A stretch of DNA of 64,000 nucleotides. Origin: Tigriopus japonicus. Lineage: Eukaryota > Arthropoda > Copepoda > Harpacticoida > Harpacticidae. The position numbers and the translations under genes are program-made. The stretch covers positions 5,717,123 to 5,781,122 of the forward strand of contig CM021317.1 of NCBI GenBank assembly GCA_010645155.1, read 5' to 3'. A model generated the notes under the pieces. It did not search any database and was not told where the DNA came from. It was given only the letters and a program-made list of their open reading frames with translations. This document shows, one piece after another, positions 1 through 13,083 of this stretch. Numbering within the stretch: position 1 is the stretch's first letter; the number at the start of each line of letters is the position of its first letter.

Positions 1-2581
1 CTTGCTGGTCTTAAATAAGAATTTCGGTTTGATGAAACCAATGTGTCAGCCTTGGGCGGGGATACAAAATCATATTGGCCGACATTCCTGATGCGATCCA
101 ATCTTGGTCGGACAAGAATGAGCAATTTGTGCATCGAGCCAATCAATTGGTGGTAAACTGAACTCATTATGATCTCGCATATCATTGCTACGAGGAGGCA
201 ATAATCGCAAATTGTTCATGGAAGGAATGTAACATGCCAAATGTTTTATGGCAAGATGCTTGACTTTCTTCATTACTAAAAGAGGGTTTGTTTTACAGAC
301 CCAACAGTTAGGTATTTTCTTCCATTTGACGAGAGCTCATTTTTTTCGAGTGTCAGAAAAGTGATAAATATGAGTCCTTCATTTTTAAACGATGACTCGA
401 GTTTGCTATTTGTCGAGTAATTTCTCCTCATGGCTTTTGTTTGATGGGTTATTTACTCATCCAACAAATACTAACATTCTGTAAAATGAGCTTGGTCGAG
501 TAAGAGGAAAAAAAATGTGGAGAGGTTTTGGCAATGTGCATTATCTACAAGCCCGATTGACAGCATTTTTATGCCGAAGAATCTGCACCAATATTTCAAA
601 AAATATCCTCGATGCGATGCTACGTAAAACCGTAATTTGTCAATGCCAAGATTGACTTCAAAGAAGAGTCATTTTTGATTTTGGGTGCCAAAATCGATAT
701 TTTTTGTTCCTCTGTGACCAAAAGACATTTGAGACCTATATTGGTTTTGAATAGGACACTTGAGTGGAATACAACGGCTCACATTACCAAGAGCATTAGA
801 AGGAAAAAGTATCTAGAAAATCAAATCAGATTTGCCTCAGCACAAACTTGGAAAACTTTTTCGCCGATTTTATAGGGGTTGCGATCATTACTCAATGTTC
901 GCACCCATTTCATGAAGATTTGCACTTACCCAAAGAGCTGGGGGGTCTTCGGCCATTCTATTGGGAACAAAATCAAATGGTCAATCGTAAATCGTACTTT
1001 TTGTGGCTAGGATTATGAGAATGCGGGTCTACAAACCTCGAGCGAAGCACTCAAAACCAAGGATGGCAAAACCACGAGAAGAAAGAGGATGGACGACGAG
1101 GATCGAGTGGCTGTGCTGGACATCATGTTCTTTCGAACTAGAAGGAACGCTCTGGATTGTCGTGGTATTTTAAGGGCCCTTTTATCACTGAACTTTCTCA
1201 TGTGTCACGTTCGTCCGTTCGTTCGTTCGTTTGTTCGTTCCCTCCTTTTCGTTTCGCTCGTGTTCCTGTTCCATCGGGAAAGTGAAGCGCCAACGAGCAC
1301 CATTACGCGGTCCCAATGTGGAACAGGGGTCCGTGTCGGATTCAAGAAGTGCGACAAGGGTAAAGTATATTGTCACTCGGCTAACAAAGTCCATTTCATG
1401 ATACGAGATATGACATGTATTACACTCCATTGATGGATGGATGGATGCGTGGACTCGGTGAGTGAGCGATCTTCTTGCATGTAAAAGACACATAATTCAA
1501 AGGCGGAGGGTGAGTTCCATGGAGAACACATACTATAACATGGTTCATGGGACCCTAAAAGTCTTTCTGCTTTGCATATTTGGATTGGGCCAGTTTTAAA
1601 GCTAATAAGGTCTTGCAACAACAGTTGGACCAATTATTCTAGATTACAACATCATTGCGAAAGTCAAATCCAAATGCCAAACAAATTTGTGTGTTTCCGT
1701 TTTTTTCATTCAACTAATTGTTCAATCAATAATCTTTGAAGTTTTATGGTTTAGCACAAGCTCTTCCAAAGAATTATTGCCTAAAACAACAATAAAAATC
1801 TGAGCCTCACTCTTGAGCAATTTGTCATCTCATTCTTGGTTTCAAAGCCAGTTTTCTTGCTCAAAGTGATTTTTTGACGTGCAATTTGTGCTTTGGCAGA
1901 GGGCAATCTAGTTACATATTGACATTTGCCTAGGTAGTTCAACCTTTTCCAAATAAATGTATGAGAGGGGCTTTTGAATATCATTTTCATCTTTCAATGC
2001 ATTGGACTCAAGCATCTCGTGATAGAAGTTCCAAATGTTATTGTCATATGGAAGCAAAACGAATCCATCTTGCCTAGAAAACTGATATCTTTGCACCTTC
2101 CATTCGTGATTGCAAAAAGAAAACCATTTGAGAAAAAAACCCGACTGGACTCAACCACATCTAGTTCGGAATGGAATTCGCCAATTCTGAGTAATCAGTT
2201 CCTTTATAAGCCGTCAAACTGTTTTTAAAATGACCGATAATTGCAAAAAATCGCATGCTTGGATTATCCGATGAGAATTAGTGAATCTTCCATTCAAGTT
2301 CAGCCGGTTCAAAAATATGTTTAAGAAGGGTCAATCAATAAAACCTCTGTATATTTTAACATGTTCTCAAAATTTCGATATGGTTTATAACAATTCATAT
2401 GATGGGTATTGAGATTGAGTATATGTTCTCCACAAAATGTAATGGTTGGTTGGTTGGTTGGGTATTTCGGGGCGAGGTGAAGTCCTTCTCGCCCATCTGG
2501 CTTGACCTAATTTTTCCTGTCCACCTTATCCTGTTGAGTGGCAGCAAGCAGGTAGTCAGGTTACAACCCACGTTGATCCTA
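1..2581. other. Intergenic, no gene recognised
   Basis: The short open frames here overlap on both strands and resemble no family I know. A TTCG/GTTC tetranucleotide run lies at about 1208-1240 and a GGAT run at about 1434-1448. The right part would carry the 3' untranslated region of the minus-strand zinc finger gene, but I see no clear minus-strand AATAAA close to its stop. Confidence 0.5.
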
Positions 2582-4465
2582 TCATGCACGATGGGGCTGA
2601 GCAGCTTTTCCCTCTTCTCCGACAAGTTCTTCTCCTGCTGCCATTTTATCACCATGAACACCGCTCTCCTTCTTTCCAGCGAGATCACTTTCCTCTCTCT
2701 CCTCTTCCTTTCCTCCAACTTGTTCTGGTTTTGGTGCTTCCTTTGGATCTCGATCTTCCTCGTCTTCTTGGTCTTCTTCCTCTCCGACATCTTCTTCTTC
2801 TCCACCACCACCGCCCTCTTCTTCGTCTTCTTCTTCCTCGTCTTCGTCGACATCGTCCTCCTCCTCATCATCATCCACAGTGATATCTTGGTCCTCGTCA
2901 CTGTCTTCAATTGAACTATTTGATTTATTTTGAGCTTCCGAAGATGAGGTCGAGCCCGAGATGTTCTTCATCTTGTTGGACTCGTCGTCTTTCACCGGGT
3001 GAATGAGCCGCGAAACACCGTTCACTGGATCGTGTTCGTACTTGGTAGCTCGCTCATCCCACGGAACTCCGTGATGTTTGCTCACATTCTCCGGTCGAAG
3101 GAGATTCTTTTGGAATTGGCACATTTTGTAACTAGATACCTCGGGGAATTTGGCCATTTTGACTAGAAATGATTTCGAGGTCAGAGGTCGCGGTCGGATG
3201 CCATCCAAGATGGTTGGACCGTCGTTCTCATGCTTGCGGAGGTGCCGGTCCAAATTGGTTTGTTGGCCAAAGCATCGATCGCACAACGGGCATCGATAAG
3301 GCTTCTCTTTATTGTGAATGTTCCTAACATGGCGTTGAAGGTTGGAGGAAATGGAAAAGGATCGCTCACAAAATTGGCACTTGTACGGTTGCTCACCCGT
3401 GTGAGTTCGAAGATGGCGAGTTAAATTCGCTGAGCGTGGAAAAGTTTTCCCGCAGTACTTGCAGCCGTATCTTTCGGCCTTCTGTTTCGAGGTCAAAGGT
3501 CCAGAATTTGAGGCCGGCAAGAAGGGTGACCTTAGTGAGGGTTTTTGGACATGAATGGAAGGTGCTTTGTTCGATGAGAATGGCACAACTTTTGAAGTGG
3601 ATGAAGGCGATGGCGAAGGAGGGGTTGAACTTGAGACTAGGCTGATCCGACTACTGGAAGGTTGTAGTTGTTGGGGTTGGTGATGATGAACATGATGATG
3701 ATGCGGATGATGCGGATGATGATGTATATGTTGTTGTTGATGATGATGTGGATGGTGATGAGGATGAAACGGGCTTCGACTTGAGAGCAGTGCCATTTTT
3801 CGCTCGCTGTTGAATTGCATGGGTGTGTCTGATTTCCTTTTAGAAGGGGACACTAATCCCATGTTATTGCCTCCAGGATTAGAGAAGGTCGACGAAACGG
3901 GAGACAAAGGCACAACTTGACGAGGCGGCGGAAGCATGTTATGATTGAGATCCAGTGGTTTTCCATTTGAAATCGCCTCTGACGAAGAGGAGAATTGACT
4001 AAGATGATTGCTTCTAGAACTACTTTGACTGCTGCCACTGCCCCCACTTTTTTCGTCATTTTTGTTGCTGTTGTTGACGCTATTGTTGTTATTGTTCATG
4101 ATATCCGTATTATCATTGTTATTGGGTTCAATGCGTTTCACTTGAGACGCAAGATTGGACTTTTTGGAATCGAGTCTGAGATCCAATGGTTGCTCGTCGT
4201 TGGCCTCTTGAGAACGGTCTTGAGTCTCATCCTCTTCTGTCGAGGACGATCCGTTCGGAGTCGACAAATCAAAAGGCTGTTCATCATTTTTGAGCAATTG
4301 TCGATGTTGTTCACGTAAGTTGAGGATGAATTGGCCCATTTGTGCCAATAATGGGTTCGTAAAAGGAAGATTGGCATTGGCCACGGCCAAGGTCATCGAG
4401 GGTGGAGGCGGAGGGACCACTCCTGCTCGAGATAAGGTTCCGGGTATTCCAATGCCCTCAGTCAT
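2582..4465 (-). CDS. Prdm16/Mecom (hamlet)-type C2H2 zinc finger factor, terminal exon
   Basis: Probable sequence-specific nuclear transcriptional regulator. Numbering from the ATG at 4465 gives 627 aa. CtBP co-repressor docking motifs PFDLS (about 64-68) and PLDLR (about 93-97) come first, with PLDLN near 170. They are followed by Asn- and Ser-rich stretches, a His-rich run (about 234-263), then three C2H2 fingers (about 333-355, 361-384, 390-412). The finger linkers and helices ([51 protein letters not shown]) are near-identical to the C-terminal finger cluster of EVI1/MECOM, PRDM16 and hamlet. A long Asp/Glu tail ends the protein, as in EVI1. No PR domain or first finger cluster is visible. 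The frame stays open upstream to about 4588 and crosses a strong acceptor (pyrimidine tract then CAG, exon edge about 4523), so an upstream exon may exist. A short PR-less paralogue is an alternative; I recall Drosophila having one beside hamlet. Family is certain, 5' end is not. Confidence 0.9.
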   Translation of the reverse strand: MTEGIGIPGTLSRAGVVPPPPPSMTLAVANANLPFTNPLLAQMGQFILNLREQHRQLLKNDEQPFDLSTPNGSSSTEEDETQDRSQEANDEQPLDLRLDSKKSNLASQVKRIEPNNNDNTDIMNNNNNSVNNSNKNDEKSGGSGSSQSSSRSNHLSQFSSSSEAISNGKPLDLNHNMLPPPRQVVPLSPVSSTFSNPGGNNMGLVSPSKRKSDTPMQFNSERKMALLSSRSPFHPHHHPHHHQQQHIHHHPHHPHHHHVHHHQPQQLQPSSSRISLVSSSTPPSPSPSSTSKVVPFSSNKAPSIHVQKPSLRSPFLPASNSGPLTSKQKAERYGCKYCGKTFPRSANLTRHLRTHTGEQPYKCQFCERSFSISSNLQRHVRNIHNKEKPYRCPLCDRCFGQQTNLDRHLRKHENDGPTILDGIRPRPLTSKSFLVKMAKFPEVSSYKMCQFQKNLLRPENVSKHHGVPWDERATKYEHDPVNGVSRLIHPVKDDESNKMKNISGSTSSSEAQNKSNSSIEDSDEDQDITVDDDEEEDDVDEDEEEEDEEEGGGGGEEEDVGEEEDQEDEEDRDPKEAPKPEQVGGKEEEREESDLAGKKESGVHGDKMAAGEELVGEEGKAAQPHRA

Positions 4466-4522
4466 GGCGATGGTAAAAAGTGAAGACAAAGACACGGCGG
4501 GAATAATGAATGATGAGCCAAG

Positions 4523-4525
4523 CCT
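4523..4525 (-). promoter_or_regulatory. Probable splice acceptor of the zinc finger gene
   Basis: On the minus strand a C/T-rich tract (about 4565-4526) ends in TTCCAG, placing an exon edge at 4523. The zinc finger frame is open from here into the ATG at 4465. This implies at least one further upstream exon, coding or untranslated, at higher coordinates. Confidence 0.5.
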
Positions 4526-6538
4526 GGAACACGAGACGAAAGCGGATTGAAAATAGGGAGAGATAAAAAAGACCCAAAGAGACTCGCGTCAGTTTGTTGA
4601 CTTGTAAAGAGAGTGGATGATTTTGAGGCCATCTCGTCTTTTACGACTTGCACCATCGATCCCAAGGGGAAATAAGGTCGATGATGGATATTTACTCGCC
4701 TAATTGGCGCACCATTTTCAAAGCAAACAAGGGCATATTTTTATCACTCTGGCTTCTAGGTAGGTATCTACGTAGTCACATCCCTGTGTTACTCACTTAC
4801 CCTTCACAAATGTTGAGCGGATGTGTGTATGAATTCTGTTCTTGATGGTGAGTTGAGCAAATTTCAGATTGTCGTGGTTCGTAAGGATAATGACTGACAC
4901 CTCCACTCCATTAACTTCACACTAATACTATTAGAGATCACCAAGCGAGTACGAACAACCAACACAAACAAGAAGAGTAGTTAGTGGTTCTTGTGTTGCT
5001 CTGCTACTAGTCTTCACCAACTTGGTCTATTTCTGAGTGGCTGGTCAATTTTGAACGGCATTGAATTCTTCTCCAAGTGTTTTCTGGACGTGATCGGGGA
5101 GATGGTCTGGTCCAAGCACATCCTCGATTCGACTAAGAAGCTTGCTCCCAATTCGAACATGTATTTTCCCAACTCGTGTCATGAAAGATTAAAAGGGAAA
5201 AAATGAGCGCAAGTTGACATTCGGCGCAGCATTGGAGGGGCTGAAGAAGTAGTAATAGTAGTAGTGGTAGTGGTGGTGGTAGAACTTGTCGGACTTCAAC
5301 TCTCTCTCTCTCCCCTTGGTTGTTCAAGTCTCAGTTTCAGCCTAGATCAAGAAGGCGAGGAAGAAGATGATGATGACCATGTTAAGAAGAACCAGGGCGT
5401 TGGAATCTCTCAGGACCGCGCCCTTCTTTCCCAACCAACTCCACCCAAGCCTTCGCCTAGTTGTTCTTCTTCTTCAGTTCGTCCCTCCTTACGTAGATCA
5501 GTTTGTGTTCGTTCGAACGTAGTATACCGAGTGGACGGAGGGGGGAACTGCATCTACGTACGTACTGTATGTAGTTCTACTTCTTCTCCGTCTGCTTCCT
5601 CGTCTTCGCGAGTTACTCGGCTGAGTTTACCGATCGACTCGAGCACATTTGCCCCACAACCATTTCCAAGTGCGAGAAGATACGAAGAGCAACCAGACTG
5701 GAGCACACAAGTGATGGACATCAAGGGTATATTATTCCTCCCCGATGGACATACGAGGCACAACGAGGACTCACATGGATGGATGGACGATAATACTTGG
5801 ATGGATACAACTTTGGAAAGAGCAGAAGAAGAACAAGGAGAAGAAGACGAGAACGAGAAGCTAGAAGAGAGGGAGGAGGAGGAGGAAGATGCTGATCATG
5901 GTTCTAGTTTTTTGAAGGTGTACAAGTGGTTCTCGGACCATACCAAAAAGATGAAGATGACGACAGTACGTGATTACTATTATCATGAGTTTTAGTTCTA
6001 CTATCGTCATCATTGGTCTATTTTTTCCCGCCAGTTAAGCACACAAAGTAACTCAAGATGGGTGCGGACCATCATCAGTTTTCTTGGTCAAGCTCAACCA
6101 ACTCTTCCTCGAGCATTTCCTCAGATTGTAAATATCAAAATTGCTCGAGTTAAAAGAAAAGAAAGAGCAAGTTCGAAATGGCAGCAATAAAATGATGAAT
6201 CTTGAAAGGAAAATGCTTCAGATTCACTTTCATTCTTTGGCGTCAGAAATTTCTCAGGTAGACGCTGAAGATCATTCATCGGTTGCCACTGAAATTCAAG
6301 TTCAGGCATCGGTTTGTCGGTTAGGGCGGTTTTGTTTCATCTTGGCCACATTTGATTGCAGTCCAGCAATGTTTGAAGGCCATGGCCACCAATTAAAGCG
6401 ATTTCTTTTAATTTGTCGTAGAAAAAAAGGAGAGGATCCTTGACGAGTTGAAATACGACAGTTTGAAGAAAGGAAGACTCGTAACTTTGAGATCGGGAGG
6501 GAAGCTCGAGGCATTTGTCGAGTGGTTTAGGGGCTCAC

Positions 6539-6562
6539 GAAGACGACGACGACGACGACGAA
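6539..6562. repeat. (GAC)n microsatellite
   Basis: About seven GAC triplets in a row. They encode Arg/Asp/Thr runs in spurious frames. Confidence 0.8.
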
Positions 6563-7672
6563 GCAGACTTGCAGCATCGTTCGTAACCAAGATAGTGAAG
6601 ATCATCATCGTCTTGAAGAGGAGGCACCTTGAATCTCAAAGAAAGGAAAAGTAGTTTGAGTCTCTGGACTTTAACCCAGCCCGATCCCCTCCCTTCCTCG
6701 GTTGGTTCTTTCTTGTTTCTTCACTGTTAGCCAGCGTAGATGGATCGATGGATAGGAGGGCATGTCCTACAACATAGTAGGCTGGGTTCGAGGTTTAAGG
6801 ATGCAGTATGCTGCTCATGCCTCAGGTTGGTCATTAGAAGCTTCAATTTAAACCAGAAGTAGTCCACATACCACCTTCACCATCGCGACCCTCCCTGAAA
6901 GCAGAGCAGCAGTCACGCCACAGGTCTCATTCCACCTTGAAACCTCCCCATCACACACCAACCTCACCACCAGGATCATCATCATCATCATCTTCCCAGG
7001 GACGACGACCTGTTGGCTGGTTAGGTGGAGCAGGAACCAGTGGCTTTGCACACCCATCATGCCACGTACGTACGCCCTACCTGCTTGCTTGCTACCTTGC
7101 TTGCTTGCTCTACTTGAAGACGCGAAGGGAAAAAAAGATCTAGATCAAGTTGAAAGTCAAGTTTCGGGCGTCGACCGGGCGAGGTCTTAGGCGCGGCTTC
7201 GGTCAATATTTGGATCCCGTTAGAAGACTACTCCTTAACGCAAGCAACGCAAGGAGTCACCAAACGAGTAGGGAACTGAGCTGAGGAAGACCAAGGGGCA
7301 CCCCAAAAGAGAGCGAGAGCGAACCAAGGGCCCCTTCTTTTTTCCTTGGGCGAGAGTGAGACATATACGTACGTAGGGTGTACGTAGACAAACGGGCTCA
7401 CAGTGCTCTGGATGAAGGAATGGAGGCATCTCGGTGATAACCTAGCGCTCGGGATGAGAATCGGAGTGTACCTATGTGCTTGTTGGACTGGATGATAAAG
7501 CGTGCGGCGGTACCTCTTCACTAATAGGACCTCTACTAGTATGTACATGTAGCCGACTCGATCGTAGAAAGAACCTTGGACGAAAGAACAAGAAAGAGCC
7601 TATCGGATATGATAAGAATGTTCGTTCGACCGTCCTCACCCATCCATTTGGCCAAGGAACCTGTGCACACTT

Positions 7673-7695
7673 CGTTGTCGTCGTCGTCGTCGTTC
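7673..7695. repeat. (GTC)n microsatellite
   Basis: Uninterrupted GTC/TCG triplets in a non-coding stretch. Confidence 0.8.
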
Positions 7696-10600
7696 ATCTC
7701 AATAGATACGTAGATGACTACGTACGAATGTAGCTAGCTACTACGAAGAGGGCAGGGCTGAAAGGGAGCGTCGATCGGGCGGTGGCCATGACAAAGTGTC
7801 CTTCTCCTCACTGACCACTAAAATGGTCGATCTTCTTCTTCACCTTCGTCATCGTCTTGATGCGCAAACATACACATGCACTACTTCTTTGGACCTCTTA
7901 GCCAGACTGGACATCAATTCTTTGCTATGAAAGTTCATTCTTCTTGGGTCTCCATCTAAAACGGTTGAAGTAATTACTGACCGAAAATATTTTGGGGCCT
8001 GCCAAATGATGAAATTGGGATGTCACATGCATTTTCATGTCAAAAAATGACAAATGAATGAAGCCGTGAAAATGAAGCTTGCTATTATCAAAATGCTTTA
8101 ATGCCATGGACATGTTTCCTTCCATCGACTTATTGAAAATCAAGAAATTTTGTCTAGCATATGTTTTCACTAGAAAAGAAGCTTTCTTGTTTAGGTTTTT
8201 GGTCAGTTCTTTTGTGAATAAGTCTGAAGTAGAGGTCTAGGAGAAATGACACTCTGAAAATATTTGTGAATCACCTCTGTGTGTGTCATGGGATTTGAAG
8301 TTGGAAACTTTAGTCACGTGATTCAAAATCGGAATTTGCGATTTCAGGGAATCATTGGCGATATTGCTCCTTCAAGTGCTTTGCTCGAATAGGAACAATG
8401 TATGATCAATCAAGTCTCTTGGCACACTTGCCGCCAAATTGATGAAATGTTTCCAAAGCAAATCTCAACTGGCTGAATCAGCGTGGCATATCTGTATCTA
8501 GAACTGTAGTCTGATGTAAAACCTGAATTTTAAACCTTGTTACTAATGGTAAAGCTTGAAAAACATTGGCACTAACCAAGGTATAAAAAGAGACCCTTTA
8601 GAAAAGAAATGGTGCTTCGGGAAGATAAAATTGCAACTAATCATAAAAAGCTCTTAAAACATGACCAACACATAAAGGCAAAACAATGAATGCTAAAAAC
8701 AACAATTGCAAAAGAAACTACAAACAATTTTTTTTATCTTTTTGTACATGATGAGTATGCAAATAAAATAGGGTGATTTGAGATAACGGCATTGACCCAA
8801 TTAGAAAGAAGAAAAAAACAAATAAGTGAATGAATGAATGGGTTGTCAGTTTTTCCATTGCTTGTCTTCTGTTCCCCCTTTCCAAGAGCTCTTTCCCACT
8901 TGGGGTCACATAACTGAATCAGAAAAATAAATCAAATAAACGCTTAGAGTTGTGTCTGATTTTTCAGATGTTTTAATTTGCAAAGTCAAGCCTATGTTTG
9001 TAGTATCGTTCTTTTGCAATAACAAAGACAAGGTTTTGTCAGTTGTGCTTAAAATCCTAGCAAAATCCGCTTTTTAGAATGCTAGTTTAAAACACCGAAC
9101 CATTTACATGGTTGATAAAAACATGTCACGGTATTTTCAAAGTTTATGGTGTTGGTTTGAAAGTGTCCATATTTGATTAAATAGACTGAGAAAAATACCC
9201 ACCCCAAATAAATCTATGGTTTGTCCCTCAATAATGGCATACATATCTCGTCATAAAACAATTTTCCAGTGTTGCTAACCACATGCAAGCTTTCACTTGT
9301 ATCAAAACTTTTACGTCAATTTATGTTCAATTGAAGATCCAATGATGAATTAAATGGATTTGTAGAGCAAATAAAAATCTACAAGCTATTTACTTGTTTA
9401 ATTAAATATATGCCTTATTGCGCCAATTTCAAAGTCTTTTTATTTGTGCATCCTCCATTTGACCAATTTTGGCAGAAAAATAATATTTGTATTGCAAGTG
9501 CTTCCCGCGGTCCCTATGTTTTGCAGAGGTCCTTTTTCGAAGCTTGTAGCGTGTGTACTTGCTGCACTAGTTCCCAATATGGCGTAAGTACGTAAGTTTC
9601 TAAGTCATCTTGGACCAAACTTAAATGAGAAGAAGAAAAAGAAGAGGCCTCGTCGCACCAACTTGGCCACAATTCCTCAACTCGAGCACTTCCATTGCGA
9701 CGTGTACAAGTAGTACTACGAGTACCATCGCCGCGAGCATGAGGACGAGGAGCAAGGGAGGGAATCGGATCAAAAGGCGTAGCACAAGGGAAGTGGTCGC
9801 TCCCTGTCCCACCCGAAAAAATGATGATCTTGATGATGAAGCCGATGGTGTTGAAGGGAGTTCTTTCTCGAAGACGGCGTTGAATGGTGGTGCCACGATG
9901 AGAGCCGATAGAAGACGAGAATGGAGCCGTCCAAGAAGAAGACGACGGCGGCGCTGCTTGGTTGGTAGCCTCTGGGTTTTGGGATATGGATGGTGGTGGT
10001 GGTGGTGGTGATGATGATGATCCTAACCGTCGTTGTCTTCGACGTCCTAGTCCTGTTAATGGTTAAGATGGGCGCGGTAGGAAGGAGGAGATCACACCCT
10101 TCCTCAACATGCACAGACCATCCTACTAGCGCTGAAGAGTCCTGAAGATGCAGTACATGTCGTAGGAACGCGTTCATGATGATGGCCTTCTAGGAGTGCT
10201 CCAGTTGGGCTTGTTTCGACGATTACATCGTGGTTCTCTTTCTCTCGCCTTCTCTCAATCTGTTCAAGCCTAAATTATTTTTCAAGGGATCTAAGGACGA
10301 GGTCACCATCGTCACTCTTGTCGTCATCATCATCATCATGATCATCGTCATCCCCACCATCATCATCATTATCCTTTTTTTCTCGTCTTGAAAATAATGC
10401 CGCTCCCCAAATTCTTTAAGCTACTGCTCCAGTTTCCGGGCAAAACTGGTCCAGAGATGAAATTATCGAAACTATTCTAACATTTCTCCATCTTGAATAG
10501 GTAAATCGAGCCGATCAGACCCCCTGAAGAACGTGAAGACTTGGCGACAAAGACTCGTAAAAAACTTGTCAACTAAACAAGAACTGGAGTTGTTTGTTGC

Positions 10601-13083
10601 CTTTCGGTTGCGCAATCTTCATCGCCTTTATTGGCAAAATGAGGCACCCGAGCAGAATACCCATCCCACCACCCCATTATCAAACAAGCTGGATGGCATT
10701 CCATCGTTTTTCGTATATACACTAAATGGGTGATGAACTATGTTCTACAATTTCCATTCATTCCCATCTAATTCAAATCCTTGCTCCGAGACAAGAGAAA
10801 GCAAGCCAAACAGGCTAGTTGGGCCAAGGCTTTCTCCTCTCGTGGAACAAGGTTGTTCTCAAAGCCCAAAGGAGAAGGACGCTGGGGGCTTGAAGGGATG
10901 TAGGGCTGAGGCAAAGGCCACGAAGGCACAAGTAAAGAGCTGAATCAATCAAATATTCTACCCACCAATCATCATCTAACCAAGGCGACAAGCTAGTGAG
11001 AGAGAGGCCTCAGAACATGTTTTCTCCCTCGACCGAGAATTCTGAAGAAATTGTTCCCAAAACGAGGAACATCTTGTATAGGTAATTGTGGGCGTTCTAT
11101 TGGGTGTTGTGTTCAGTGTACAATGTGCAGTCTTGATCCAACCAACTACTTGTAACACCACCACCAACAACTCCACCTCGACCGATCGGGTCAAAATATG
11201 TATCGCCGTTACCATCAACAACAAGAACATCAACAACATCGACAACGACAGCAACAATAACAACAACAACAACGACCAAATAGTTTGTGCTTGTCATCTT
11301 GACTAGGGGATTGTGTTGGTTGGTGGATGGAGTTTCATGTCCTCCCAATTGTTCCCCTCGAAACCTAACGTCTTACTATCAAAGCCAGTCACAAGGCCAG
11401 CCTGAGGTTCCATGAGCTCCGGCCTGAGGCCTTTGTTTGTTGAGCTACTGTTTTCTTGTCGGTACTTGCCAACTATCTTGTCCAGAGCAATTGTACAGAC
11501 AATTCCACGTTGAATTTTAGCATTGGCATCAAAGAGTAATTGTTCAATCAGGTTCGTTGTTCATTCCTTCCTGCCGTAAACTAGTCTCTTCTAAATTGAC
11601 CTTAATACCATAGACTAGTACCATCATCCTTGTTCAGGGATTAAACAGAAATCGATTTTTAAACTAGATAGTAGTTCCTCGTTGATCCGGATCTAATTTT
11701 CGAGTTTAAACTGGGAGTAATTTCCAACTGCATGCAATGTTAATTAGGTAGTTGTTACGTTTACAATTTGTCACTGTTATAAGGTGGGTGATAGTTTTGA
11801 TTGAATAATCAAATGAATAGGTATAAATGTGTTCCATCTGTCAAGCAATTCAAACCTTGCCAGGTTTTTGGAGAAACATTCCATATATTTTGGTGACGTT
11901 TGCAGGCTTCGGTTTTATTTCAAGCGAGTTGAAGGATTTCAAGCCTAACCACCGAAGATGGGACTAACCACGGATTTACAAGAATGACAATGGTCTCAAA
12001 AACAAAGCCAAGCTTCAAATGCCTGTAATCGTTCGGCTTATTTTACGCTCTACACTAAATTGTTGAGAAAAAAGCAGGCCTCAGAAATGCATCATTTTCC
12101 CGAAAGTCAAACTGGTTTCATCTTTGTTGAATTGATCCATTGAAATCATTCTGTCAAAATCTGACTCGTTCGTTAACATTTCAAAGCAATTACTAGAGGA
12201 AACGTCATTGATTTTTGAGATAACGGGACGTAACTTTTAATTTGCATACGTGGATTTTTAATACACAATATGTATGAGGAAAAGTCTCCATCTACGTAAG
12301 TTGGTTTTTGCTTAGCTTTGTTGGATTTAGATGGTTGCGGTGTTTGTGCTTGAGTTCGTCTAAATCAGGTTTGAATGCTAAGCTACTGCCTATTACTCTC
12401 GATTGAACGGACGCATACATGCACAGTGTATAAGAGTACAATAGGCCTAATGGCTCCATCATCAATGACTTTAATGTTTTTCAAAGGACAAGAGACGTGC
12501 TTTATTCTCCCGAGCTGAAGCCTTCACGTCAATTTTTTATTTGTCTATGATGCCTCCATCTGAAGTTCCCGACTCCACCTTAGGGAGGACACAAATCTCC
12601 GTCTCGGCCAAGAGACATTCTTTTCATGATGGTGATGATGATGATCAGTTGGAAGTACTAAGACGTCATCCATCGCTCACATTTTCATACTTTATGGCTG
12701 CGCGGTCGTGACGTTCTGAAGTGGATCAGCATGTTGGTAGTTCTTGTTATCGCAATCCGAAATCGGGCCAATTCATAGAAATGACTTCTCCAGAAACACG
12801 AGGAGCATTTTTGTTTCCCTTCCGATAAACCAAGTAGACCTCGTCCTGCACGCAATAAAACCCATTGAGTCTGAGCTTCCCTGTTGAAACGTTGGCCCTC
12901 ATCCTCCCTCAACTCGTATTACTAATATCATTATTATTCATTTCGTTGTTTCTTGATTCGTGGATGCCCTTTTCCGGTGCCCCCGAGCTTGCTGTTCACC
13001 ATCGATCCTTTAATTGCTTTTCCATGTTCTCCCATTCTATTATTATTATTGTTATTTAAAGGGGAAAGGCACCGATTGCGTCA

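Larger units (their letters stand above)
4590..13083. other. Large intergenic or intronic stretch rich in simple sequence
   Basis: No exon could be supported in this 8.5 kb. 5.2-7.8 kb and 9.6-11.3 kb are dense in triplet and tetranucleotide runs (GAC near 6540-6560, GTC near 7674-7694, ATC near 10325-10370, AAC near 11215-11280, ACGT runs near 7060 and 7370). These create long low-complexity frames on both strands. 7.8-9.6 kb is plain AT-rich DNA, and 11.35-13.0 kb shows nothing recognisable. The region may contain upstream exons, introns or control DNA of the minus-strand zinc finger gene, and the promoter of the Kv-beta gene at its right end. Confidence 0.5.

Noticed and set aside
2395..2914. 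Frames of 171 aa on each strand over the zinc finger 3' end
   Set aside because: Mirror the acidic-tail repeat of the real minus-strand gene.
4493..4495. Upstream non-ATG start (GTG) for the zinc finger protein
   Set aside because: GTG starts are not expected in nuclear animal genes; the first ATG is 4465 and a splice acceptor lies just upstream.
5264..5995. 243-aa plus-strand frame rich in Val, Ser, Glu
   Set aside because: Built from triplet runs, with no domain, no signal and no splice context. Looks like low-complexity non-coding DNA.
9625..10177. Overlapping 128- and 135-aa frames on both strands
   Set aside because: Arg/Trp and Thr/His runs from simple repeats; neither frame shows a protein family.
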